Source: Spirochaetia bacterium 38H-sp (lineage in GTDB: Bacteria; Spirochaetota; Spirochaetia; Winmispirales; Winmispiraceae). From it: DNA of 64,000 nt. Location of the stretch: assembly GCA_039023545.1 (NCBI GenBank), contig JBCHKQ010000002.1, forward strand, positions 602,259-666,258. The letters run 5' to 3'. The stretch's first letter is position 1. Every line of letters begins with the position of its first letter. The position numbers were made by a program, and so were the translations under genes. The notes under the pieces are model-generated. The model was not told where the DNA came from and ran no database searches. It saw only the letters and a program-made list of their open reading frames with translations. Positions 55,291-63,035 of the stretch are shown piece by piece.

Positions 55291-57078
55291 CTAGACTGTA
55301 AGCTTTATAAACGGCATACATTTTTTTGAAAGCCAGGCGTTTTCTTCTTTTTCCAGTATTGAGTCCAAGGTCTTCAGGATGGTCTTGTGATAGGAGGAGA
55401 GCCAGTCTTTTTCTTCTTCTCTCAACATAGAAAAATCCACCAAGGCAGGCTCAAAGGGGAAGAGTGTCAGTGTTTCTAGCTCCAAAAAGCTGCCAAACTC
55501 ATTGGCAGTGCTTTGTTTTACAAGCACAAGGTTCTCAAGCCTTATGCCCCAGAGGTCTTTTCTGTATAGGCCGGGCTCGTTGGAAAGAATCATCCCTGGC
55601 ATAAGAGCATGTCCTGCACCGTCAGTACGGATAGAAGATGGTCCTTCGTGCACAGATAGAAGGTATCCAACACCATGGCCTGTGCCATGTCCGTAAGAAA
55701 GGCCAAGCCTTGCTAGCTCACCACGCGCAAGGATGTCTATGTGCTGCCCGCTCAATCCCACGGGAAAGACTGCCCTGGCAAGGTTAATATGTGCTTTTAA
55801 TACAGCAGTGTAGTCAAAGATTGCCTGTTTTTCTGCTCTGCCTTTTAAAAATACTCTGGTTATGTCTGTTGTTCCCCATTTGTAGTGTCCTCCGCTGTCA
55901 ACAAGCAATAGTCCGTCGCCTTTCATGTCAGATATGGGAGAAGAAAGTGTGTTATAGTGTACAATTGCACCGTGTGCCGCAAAGCCTACAATAGGGGCAA
56001 AGCTGTGACAGATAAAACGTTCGTCTAGGTTTCTAAAGTATTCCAGTTTTTTTGCAGCATCCTGCTCCGTGATGGTAGAGCCTTTTTCCCACTCAGACTC
56101 AAGCCACATGGCAAACTTGACAAGCGCACGACTATCCGCAATAAGAGTTTGACGCATGTTTTCTATCTCTGTAGTGTTTTTCCTGGCTTTGAGAAGGGCA
56201 ACAGGGCTCTCAGCATGTTTGAGCTCTGCATCAGGGGAAATATGTTTTCTCACAGAGGCAGGCGTTTTGTAAAAATCCGCCAGAAGAAGCCCTTTTTGCT
56301 TACCAACAAGCTCAAAAAACTCATAATAATCAAAAAGCATAATACCTGTGTTTTTAAGCTTTTCAACAAGCGTGCTGTCAAGCTTCTCATGCTTGATAAA
56401 AAGAAGAGAATCGTTATTTCTTACTATTAGAAAAGAGCTTGCCAGCGGATTATAAGCTATATCCATTGCCCTGATATTAAGAAGCCAGCAGATTTCATCA
56501 AGGGAAGAAAGGATAAATCCTACAGCATCATGCTCATATACCAGTCGCCTCACTTTTTTTATACGTGCAACAGAAGACTCACCGGCAGCATTCTCAGGCA
56601 ATTCCCATACATCTGTAAACACAAGCGGAGGTCTGTCCGTCCAAATGGGACTTATATAATCCTTGTCCGCAAGCCTGCAATCCTTTTTATCAAGCCTGTC
56701 CGCAAGCTCTGTCCATGCTGCCAGACTCATACATGAGGCATCGGCTGCTACCGTATCGCCTGCAACAACATGCTCTGCAAGCCAATCCTGCCAGGATGGC
56801 ACTCCCTGCTCTCCCATTCTAAAAAGCTCAATCCCAGTACTGTGCAGCACCGCCTCTGCCTCAAGAAAATACCTACTGTCTGTCCAAAGCCCTGCCCTTT
56901 CTTGCATAACCAGCAGAAGTCCGTTGGAGCCCTTAAAACCGCTCAGCCAGGAGCGAGCCCTGTAATACTCGGAAGGATACTCAGAATTATGCGGATCGGC
57001 ATCGGCTATAATACAGGCAGATACATTATCCCGCCTCATACTTTCACGCAAAAGAACAAGTTTTTCCATCACAGTCAT
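55291..57078 (-). CDS. pepP: Xaa-Pro aminopeptidase (aminopeptidase P, M24B)
   Basis: 595-aa metallopeptidase removing an N-terminal residue before proline. Creatinase-like N-terminal domains (about 1-300) precede a pita-bread catalytic domain with metal ligands in LVDSGGHYKWGTTDITR (about 400-416), GHGTGHGVG (about 480), NEPGLYR and ENLVLV. The length fits the three-domain aminopeptidase P form. I use ATG 57078 (MTVMEKL); ATG 57069 is equally possible, and the frame is open to 57114. None has a clear ribosome site. Two hairpin repeats of opposite orientation lie upstream. Confidence 0.9.
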   Translation of the reverse strand: MTVMEKLVLLRESMRRDNVSACIIADADPHNSEYPSEYYRARSWLSGFKGSNGLLLVMQERAGLWTDSRYFLEAEAVLHSTGIELFRMGEQGVPSWQDWLAEHVVAGDTVAADASCMSLAAWTELADRLDKKDCRLADKDYISPIWTDRPPLVFTDVWELPENAAGESSVARIKKVRRLVYEHDAVGFILSSLDEICWLLNIRAMDIAYNPLASSFLIVRNNDSLLFIKHEKLDSTLVEKLKNTGIMLFDYYEFFELVGKQKGLLLADFYKTPASVRKHISPDAELKHAESPVALLKARKNTTEIENMRQTLIADSRALVKFAMWLESEWEKGSTITEQDAAKKLEYFRNLDERFICHSFAPIVGFAAHGAIVHYNTLSSPISDMKGDGLLLVDSGGHYKWGTTDITRVFLKGRAEKQAIFDYTAVLKAHINLARAVFPVGLSGQHIDILARGELARLGLSYGHGTGHGVGYLLSVHEGPSSIRTDGAGHALMPGMILSNEPGLYRKDLWGIRLENLVLVKQSTANEFGSFLELETLTLFPFEPALVDFSMLREEEKDWLSSYHKTILKTLDSILEKEENAWLSKKCMPFIKLTV

Positions 57079-57127
57079 GCTAAAGGAATCGGCAGAAAGA
57101 CACAAAAAAAACATCCCATATTTTTAT

Positions 57128-57194
57128 ATCGAACGGCAGAGCCGTGTCATATACAGTAATAAAAAAAAGAGCACGGCTCTGCCTGCCTCCGGCA
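57128..57194 (-). repeat. Dispersed hairpin repeat, copy 15 (long form, in a divergent gap)
   Basis: TCGAACG, perfect 12-bp stem GGCAGAGCCGTG (57135-57146 with 57172-57183), 25-base A-rich loop, then TGCCTCCGGCA. The stem begins with the same GGCAGAGCC word as copy 7. Located upstream of pepP in a divergent gap. Confidence 0.85.
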
Positions 57195-57261
57195 CATATG
57201 TGGCAAAAAGACAAGCATTAATGTCTATTATAATTATGAGGACAAATAAGCCTGCCTTTCT

Positions 57262-57311
57262 CAGCCAGAGGCAGCAGGGAGCTAGCCTTTGCTCGCTCCC
57301 TGCGTTCGGGA
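57262..57311 (+). repeat. Dispersed hairpin repeat, copy 16 (short form, in a divergent gap)
   Basis: GCCAGAGGCAG, 9-bp stem GCAGGGAGC (57274-57282 with 57295-57303), then CGTTCGGG. Stem word shared with copies 11 and 17. It lies 68 bases from copy 15 in opposite orientation, upstream of the DUF432 gene. Confidence 0.82.
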
Positions 57312-57371
57312 TAAAAAAGTAATTTCCAAAAGAAGGCTTGAAGAGTTGGTATAATAATAATAAAATCAACT

Positions 57372-58145
57372 ATGCTTAATATCCAAGCAGAAGAAAATGC
57401 CGTATACAGAATAGCGGCAAATAAGCTGAGAATATATCTTAGAAAAAGAGGCAGCTTGCTGGATATGGTGTACAGATACAGCAAGAACAGCTCTCAGCCG
57501 GAGATAATAAAGATAGAGGAAATTCCATCTCACAGAGAAAATATAATAAGTCAAATTCTGATAAAAGAGGACAGCAAAGAGATATCTATAAAGCCTCAGC
57601 TGCCTGATAGGCCTATAGCTGTCAACCTTTCGACAGAGCTTAGAATACAGGCCAATTATAAGGCTACGGTATATGTGCAGATTCCTTTATGGATGCAGCT
57701 GGCTATCATGTCTGATGCTGGGACAGTAAAGCTTACGGAGCTGCCGTCATCGGTTCTGTCCAATACATGGCTGGGTACGTCGGAGACTGGTTTTATTGCA
57801 TATTCTTACAAATCGGATGTTTTTACCGAGAAAAAACCTCCTTTAAAATATCAGGAAACTTATTTTGCTGTTCCTGTCTCTATTGATAATAAAAAATCTG
57901 AGATAATAGTTGTAGAGAAATTAACTGTTCCAACACAATATCTTTTTCTATATAAAAAAGATTCATTGTATAAGACTCAGCCTGTAAATATAATCTATAA
58001 AAAGGATACAGAACTGCCCCAATTTTTTATAGAGAAATCCATACAGGAAGATGCAGAAGAAATAATCTCCTATCCCAGAGAAAAAACATCTCCCCATATG
58101 CTGGCACTTGGGGAAAGCATAAAAAAAATATTTTCCGGAATATAA
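57372..58145 (+). CDS. DUF432 family protein, MscS partner
   Basis: 257-aa soluble protein matching DUF432 in layout: a beta-rich core with RPIAVNLSTELRIQANYKAT (about 77-96), VYVQIPLWMQLAI and PSSVLSNTWLGT. DUF432 genes are typically next to MscS-type channel genes in archaea and bacteria, as here (2-base gap), so a regulatory or accessory role in the channel is likely; the molecular function is unknown. ATG 57372 has no ribosome site, and a TATAAT lies 16 bases ahead of it. Confidence 0.75.
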   Translation: MLNIQAEENAVYRIAANKLRIYLRKRGSLLDMVYRYSKNSSQPEIIKIEEIPSHRENIISQILIKEDSKEISIKPQLPDRPIAVNLSTELRIQANYKATVYVQIPLWMQLAIMSDAGTVKLTELPSSVLSNTWLGTSETGFIAYSYKSDVFTEKKPPLKYQETYFAVPVSIDNKKSEIIVVEKLTVPTQYLFLYKKDSLYKTQPVNIIYKKDTELPQFFIEKSIQEDAEEIISYPREKTSPHMLALGESIKKIFSGI

Positions 58146-58147
58146 TT

Positions 58148-58999
58148 ATGGATGTAATAAAAAAGATTATAGAAAGCTTGTCTCAAGGGAGAATCCTGCC
58201 TTATATAAACACTTTGATAATATTTCTGGCAGGTATAATCATACTCAAGCTGCTCACACTTATTTTGAGAAAAACACTGTTTAGGAAATTATCGGATCAC
58301 AGCAAGATGCTTGTAACAAAGTTTATATTCTATGCAGGGGTCATAATACTTTTTTTTATAGGATTACAAAACCTTGGAGTTAGTCCTGCAACATTGTTGG
58401 GAGCTGCGGGGATAACAGGAATAGCTCTTGGTTTTGCTTCTCAGACGAGTATGTCCAACCTCATAAGCGGGCTTTTCTTGTTGTCAGAAAGGCCTTTTAG
58501 TATAGGCGATCTTATCAAGGTGGGAGACACAACTGGTTTTGTCATATCCGTAGATCTTTTGTCAGTAAAAGTAAGAACTTTTGATAATAAGTATATACGG
58601 ATTCCCTCGGAAAAGCTAATCAATCAGGAGATGGCTAATATTACTTATTATCCTATAAGAAGACTGGATATAGATTTGTCTGTCGCATATAAAGAAGATA
58701 TAAGACGTGTTTTTGAAATTTTAAAGGAGATAGCAGAGAAGAATCCTTATTGTCTTGACCAGCCAGAACCTCTTATCGTGTTTAAGGGGTTTGGAACATC
58801 CGGGATAGATATATTTATGGGTGTGTGGTTTATAAAAACAGATTATCTTAAGCTTAAGAATTCCATAATGATAGAAATAAAAGAACGTTTTGAAGAAGAG
58901 AATATAGAGTTTCCTTTTCCGCATATTACTCTCTACACCGGTTCTAACACAGCTGCATTTCCTGTAGAGATAAGCGAAAAAAAATCCTCTAAGTCATAA
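58148..58999 (+). CDS. Small-conductance mechanosensitive channel, MscS family
   Basis: 283-aa inner-membrane channel releasing solutes on hypo-osmotic shock. Three helices (about 18-40, 57-75, 80-108), the last being the Gly/Ala-rich pore helix (LLGAAGITGIALGFASQ, about 84-100), then the beta domain with RPFSIGDLIKVGDTTG (about 118-133) and the alpha/beta cage. Length and motifs are typical of the minimal MscS form. Two bases after the DUF432 stop. Confidence 0.93.
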   Translation: MDVIKKIIESLSQGRILPYINTLIIFLAGIIILKLLTLILRKTLFRKLSDHSKMLVTKFIFYAGVIILFFIGLQNLGVSPATLLGAAGITGIALGFASQTSMSNLISGLFLLSERPFSIGDLIKVGDTTGFVISVDLLSVKVRTFDNKYIRIPSEKLINQEMANITYYPIRRLDIDLSVAYKEDIRRVFEILKEIAEKNPYCLDQPEPLIVFKGFGTSGIDIFMGVWFIKTDYLKLKNSIMIEIKERFEEENIEFPFPHITLYTGSNTAAFPVEISEKKSSKS

Positions 59000-59111
59000 T
59001 TCTTTTTTTGAATAATTGTATTTTTACAATTAATCCAAGGATACAGTAAAGATACATCCTTGTCTTTAATTAATAAGAAGCTTGTATGACGTATTATAAT
59101 ATCCAAGCTGC

Positions 59112-59209
59112 AAAAAGCAAAAAGCAAAAAGCAAAAAGCAAAAAGCAAAAAGCAAAAAGCAAAAAGCAAAAAGCAAAAAGCAAAAAGCAAAAAGCAAAAA
59201 GCAAAAAGC
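59112..59209 (+). repeat. Heptanucleotide tandem array, 14 perfect copies
   Basis: AAAAAGC is repeated 14 times without a mismatch, flanked on the left by a partial unit. It lies in the gap between mscS and comM, 10 bases before hairpin copy 17. Uniform copies indicate recent slipped-strand expansion. A 66-codon frame across it is a by-product of the repeat and not called as a gene. Confidence 0.95.
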
Positions 59210-59219
59210 CTCATGCTTT

Positions 59220-59267
59220 TGCCGGAGGCAGCAGGGAGCGTGCTTTTGCGCGCTCCCTGCGTTCGGT
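59220..59267 (+). repeat. Dispersed hairpin repeat, copy 17 (short form)
   Basis: TGCCGGAGGCAG, perfect 10-bp stem GCAGGGAGCG (59231-59240 with 59251-59260), 10-base loop that can pair further, then CGTTCGGT. Between the convergent mscS and comM genes. Confidence 0.87.
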
Positions 59268-59295
59268 GTACAACTTTTTTAAATAAAAATGTCGG

Positions 59296-60831
59296 TTAGA
59301 TGTCCGACCAGTAAAAATCCATATCGCCATATCTTCTGTACTGTACGGCTTCCAAAACGTGTTCTTTTTTTATTTCACTTGATGCGTCAAGGTCTGCTAT
59401 GGTACGGGCAAGCTTGAGTATGGAGGCATTGGCACGCGCAGAGAGTGCGAGTTTTTCTACTGCACGTACAAGAACAGAACGCACTGCCTCGGATGTGACA
59501 CAAAATTTGTCTATGTCCTCCGCAGGGATATATGCATTTCTGGTATGGCTTCTGCCTGCATAGCGCTCTTTCTGAATTTGCCATGCGCGCATTACCCGCT
59601 TTCTTATGGATGTACTGCTCTCTGCCTCGCCACCTAAGATGACTTCTGTGTCCTCCGGTTTTACAGGGAATCGGATATCTATTCTGTCCAAGAGAGGTGC
59701 GCCAATCCTGCGCCAATAACGCTTTATTTCCTGAACACTGCATGCACAGATAGCATCTTCTTTGCCAAGATTGCCACAAGGGCATGGATTGGCCGCAAGA
59801 ATAAGCTGAAACCGGGCGGGATACCAGAAGGACTGACCAGCACGAGAAAGCGTAACACGGCCTGTCTCCACAGGTTCACGCAGGCTCTGCATAATAGCAG
59901 AACGAAACTCAGGAGCCTCGTCCATAAAAAGAACGCCATTATGAGCAAGAGATATTTCTCCTGGCCTTACATCCCTACCGCCACCAATCATGCCTTCCAC
60001 GGTTGCAGAATGATGCGGCGCTCTAAAAGGCCGCATACCAGAAAAAACCCGCTCCCCGTCAATAGAAAGCTCACCGGCAAGAGAATATACCTGCAGGACA
60101 GAAAGCCGCTCAGACTCTGTAAGCGGAGGAAGAATAGAGGGAAAAGCATAAGAAGCCATGGTTTTGCCGCAACCCGGCGGACCAAATAGAAACATATGAT
60201 GCCCTCCTGCTGCTGCAACCTCCATAGCACGCCTAAGAAAAGCCTGCCCCTTAAAAGCAGAAAAATCATGAGGCCAGGCTACAGACCTCACATCCCCCCT
60301 GTCAATAAGAGCCTCATTCTCAGGCAAAAAGCCCCTCTCTGCAACAGACACGGCATCACAAAGAGACTCAACCCCAAATACCCTCACTCCCTCAACTACA
60401 GACGCCTCTCTGACATTGTTATGCGGCACAACACAGAGCCCCACATCAGCAGAAGAAGCTGCGATTACACTTGACAGCACCCCTTCCACCGGCAAGACCT
60501 CCCCAGAAAGACACAGCTCTCCCATAACCAGCACATCTCTATCTGCAGCATCAAGCTGCTCCGATGCAACAAGCAAAGCCAGCGCAATAGCAAGATCATA
60601 CCACGCACCTTTTTTGGGAAGCCCTGCAGGAGCAAGATTGACAAGCACCCTCTTCTGGGGAAAGACAAAACCACTATTTTTGAGCGCCACCCTTATACGC
60701 TCCCTCGCCTCACGCACAGCAGTTCCTGCAAAACCTACAATCTCCATCCCCGGAAGCCCCTTGCGGATATCCACCTCAACCCGCACAAGCCTGCCCTCAT
60801 ACCCCCAGGGAAGAAAACTAAAAACCCTCAT
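59296..60831 (-). CDS. comM: ComM/YifB-type AAA+ ATPase (Mg-chelatase-like)
   Basis: 511-aa ComM-family protein with an N-terminal Lon-like fold (about 1-165), a AAA+ domain with Walker A GPPGCGKTMAS (about 218-228) and Walker B LFMDEAPEF (about 300), a zinc-ribbon-like CPCGNLGKEDAICAC stretch (about 353-367) and a C-terminal lid. ComM is a hexameric branch-migration helicase in natural transformation; in non-competent bacteria it probably acts in recombination. Full length for the family. ATG 60831 has no clear ribosome site. Confidence 0.92.
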   Translation of the reverse strand: MRVFSFLPWGYEGRLVRVEVDIRKGLPGMEIVGFAGTAVREARERIRVALKNSGFVFPQKRVLVNLAPAGLPKKGAWYDLAIALALLVASEQLDAADRDVLVMGELCLSGEVLPVEGVLSSVIAASSADVGLCVVPHNNVREASVVEGVRVFGVESLCDAVSVAERGFLPENEALIDRGDVRSVAWPHDFSAFKGQAFLRRAMEVAAAGGHHMFLFGPPGCGKTMASYAFPSILPPLTESERLSVLQVYSLAGELSIDGERVFSGMRPFRAPHHSATVEGMIGGGRDVRPGEISLAHNGVLFMDEAPEFRSAIMQSLREPVETGRVTLSRAGQSFWYPARFQLILAANPCPCGNLGKEDAICACSVQEIKRYWRRIGAPLLDRIDIRFPVKPEDTEVILGGEAESSTSIRKRVMRAWQIQKERYAGRSHTRNAYIPAEDIDKFCVTSEAVRSVLVRAVEKLALSARANASILKLARTIADLDASSEIKKEHVLEAVQYRRYGDMDFYWSDI

Positions 60832-60910
60832 ATAAAAGACATAACAAAAGAAAAAGACAAAACACTTTAAGAAACAATAAGTTCATCCTTATTGCTTAAG
60901 AAAAAAATAA

Positions 60911-60977
60911 ACCAAACGGCAGAAAGCGCAACCATAAAGAACAAAAAAACACTCGCGCTTTCTGCCTGCCTTTGGCA
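60911..60977 (-). repeat. Dispersed hairpin repeat, copy 18 (long form, covarying ends)
   Basis: ACCAAAC on the left and CTGCCTTTGGCA on the right, with a perfect 12-bp stem (60918-60929 with 60955-60966) and a 25-base loop. The outer arm is CCAAA/TTTGG where most copies have CCGAA/TTCGG: a compensatory change. At the 3' end of the lipoprotein gene. Confidence 0.83.
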
Positions 60978-61031
60978 CATACAAGAATAACAAGAAGAAA
61001 AAGTCTCCCAGACAGAATAACAGAAAAACTA

Positions 61032-61862
61032 TTAATAAGAATCAAACTTAGTTGTATAACCCGTCTTTATGGACACGAGCTCTCCCTCATACAAATCCCC
61101 CGTATCAGTATTTGACCAACTAAACTTTACAAGCCAATCGCTATCCTTATCCACCCACCAGGAGAAATTATAAGCACCATCATAGTCAACATAAGACCAT
61201 TTTATCCTCCTGCAATCCCATCGGCCGCTTTTGAGCTCTAATGATTCCCGTGTAACAGAAGCAGAAACTGCCTTATAGAACTCTTCATCAGAGCTGTAGC
61301 CATAAGACAATAAATAGTCTGCAGGATCAGTAGAAGGAACATCATCATAGGAAAGTTCCTCGATAGAATCAGAATATAAATCATAATATCTTATCTTCCG
61401 AATATACATTCCAGAATCAAGCAAGATCTCAAAGTCATAAGTTTCCTCGTCCATAGAATAGGAAAAATACCACCACACTCCACCATCATCCAGCTTCTTT
61501 AAACGAGCACGCTCAACCACAATATTATCAACATTGCCATCTTCATCCACTGATTTTATATTCCAGACTTGCCCTTGAGAATCCTCAAATTTTTCGTCAG
61601 AAGTATAATAGCCACCAATAAATAAAATCTGAGGATAAAAAACAGCAAAAACGCTCCTATAGTCTTCAGAAGTAAGATAATCAGAAGAATCAGAGTTCTC
61701 ATCAGATTGAACATCATGGGAATCATCGTAGTAAACATCAGAATTATTATCAGAATCAGCCTGCAAAAAACCAGCTGCGTCATAAACATCAGGAACAGAA
61801 ATACATGAAACAACACTAAAAATAAGCAATACAGAAAAGAATAACTTAAAAGACTTAGCCAT
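61032..61862 (-). CDS. Hypothetical lipoprotein
   Basis: 276-aa protein with a type II signal peptide (lipobox VVSC, Cys 20). An acidic Asp/Ser/Tyr-rich linker (about 35-65) leads to a mature domain with repeated Tyr-Trp-Asp patterns (GGVWWYFSYSMDEETYDFE). No known family recognised. AGGGGGC precedes ATG 61862. Hairpin copy 18 is at the 3' end, so it is probably monocistronic. Confidence 0.72.
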   Translation of the reverse strand: MAKSFKLFFSVLLIFSVVSCISVPDVYDAAGFLQADSDNNSDVYYDDSHDVQSDENSDSSDYLTSEDYRSVFAVFYPQILFIGGYYTSDEKFEDSQGQVWNIKSVDEDGNVDNIVVERARLKKLDDGGVWWYFSYSMDEETYDFEILLDSGMYIRKIRYYDLYSDSIEELSYDDVPSTDPADYLLSYGYSSDEEFYKAVSASVTRESLELKSGRWDCRRIKWSYVDYDGAYNFSWWVDKDSDWLVKFSWSNTDTGDLYEGELVSIKTGYTTKFDSY

Positions 61863-61977
61863 ACCCGCCCCCTAAAAATATTACTTAATAAAAAATATAA
61901 TGCAAAATAAGAAAAATATATAGACGGATATCCAAATAACAAAAGATATTTGATTAATAACTTATAAAACTCGGATA

Positions 61978-62412
61978 TCAAAAGCCCAAAGCAGCAGAAG
62001 AAGCCATAGAATCACAAAGCTCATTCCATTTGTTGCCAGCATGCCCTTCTACCCAGCACCAATCGAGAGAAAAAAGAGAAGAAAGCTCCAGAAGAGAAAT
62101 CCATAAATCCTTATTCTTAACCGGTTTTTTGGCAGAAGTCTTCCATCCATTAGCCTGCCAGGACACAATCCACTCTGTAATCCCTTTTTTTACATATTCA
62201 GAATCAGTATAAAGCACAACAGAACCCGTATAAGCCCTTGACTTTAAAAAAGACAAAGCTTCAATCACAGCAGAAAGCTCCATCCTATTGTTGGTAGTAT
62301 CTTCAACACGACCGAAAGCAGAAAACCCCTTATCACCGTCAATCACAACATATGCCCATCCACCCGGACCAGGATTTCCCTTACAGGCACCGTCTGTATA
62401 AACCTTTATCAC
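61978..62412 (-). CDS. rnhA: Ribonuclease HI
   Basis: 144-aa type I RNase H that degrades the RNA strand of RNA/DNA hybrids. YTDGACKGNPGPGGW (about 5-19) carries the first Asp, MELSAVIEAL the Glu (about 44-53), LYTDSEYV the second Asp (about 67-74) and GHAGNKWNELCD the His and last Asp. The Glu of MEL and the four acidic residues are intact. Its start overlaps the methyltransferase stop by 4 bases (ATGA), so it is the last gene of a coupled set. Confidence 0.93.
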   Translation of the reverse strand: MIKVYTDGACKGNPGPGGWAYVVIDGDKGFSAFGRVEDTTNNRMELSAVIEALSFLKSRAYTGSVVLYTDSEYVKKGITEWIVSWQANGWKTSAKKPVKNKDLWISLLELSSLFSLDWCWVEGHAGNKWNELCDSMASSAALGF

Positions 62413-63035
62413 AATCCCCTCCCCTTACTGCAGAATACAGTCATATCATTTATAAGATAGTTATCTACTATAAAACAATATGGAAAATGAGAGGAAGCAA
62501 GCCCCCTTACCTTTTCCCTGTTATAATAAAAATACTCATACTCTTTATCTACAGAAGAATCAGAAAGCATAGAACACACAACAAAAGAAGATGAGAGAGA
62601 ATAAAATACCTCAAAAGCCTTATCCAGAAAAGCATAATTGTCATCAACTCTCAGATTAAAAACCCCGCAGGAATAAACCACATCAAAAGAAGAAGGAGAA
62701 AAAGAATTCTCCGTAAAAACATCGCCTGCAACAAAACACGCACCAGGATAAAAAGAAGAAGCCCTCTCCACCATATCAGGCAATATATCAACACCTGTAT
62801 AAGCACAGTCAATATCATGCACTTTAAGAAACTGATACAAGTCACCAAGCCCACAGCCCACATCAAGAATAGAAGAGACTCCTTTTTCCTTGAGAAAATT
62901 ACACAATACAGAAAACCTCTTATACTGAGCATCCCGACTCTCCCAGCCAAGCGCTCTATGTCTCTCATCAGAAAAAGAAAACCTCTCTAGCTTATCTTTA
63001 TAATACGATTCTATGCGGGAATAAAACTTTCTCAT
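62409..63035 (-). CDS. SAM-dependent methyltransferase (class I)
   Basis: 208-aa class I methyltransferase. Motif I ILDVGCGLGD (about 56-65), an acidic loop in YTGVDILPDM, and FDVVYSCGVF (motif IV region) are visible. The substrate is unknown. Overlaps the upstream gene by a single base (TGATG) and rnhA by four, indicating translational coupling in a three-gene set. Confidence 0.82.
   Translation of the reverse strand: MRKFYSRIESYYKDKLERFSFSDERHRALGWESRDAQYKRFSVLCNFLKEKGVSSILDVGCGLGDLYQFLKVHDIDCAYTGVDILPDMVERASSFYPGACFVAGDVFTENSFSPSSFDVVYSCGVFNLRVDDNYAFLDKAFEVFYSLSSSFVVCSMLSDSSVDKEYEYFYYNREKVRGLASSHFPYCFIVDNYLINDMTVFCSKGRGL

Noticed and set aside
59086..59286. 66-codon Lys/Gln/Ala repeat frame
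   Set aside because: Created by the heptamer array, which is open in several frames; no ribosome site or folded domain.
8030..60977. Hairpin family as integron attC sites
   Set aside because: The 3' end is GTTCGGT rather than GTTRRRY, flanking genes are ordinary housekeeping genes in both orientations, and there is no integrase in the window. The similarity is limited to shape.
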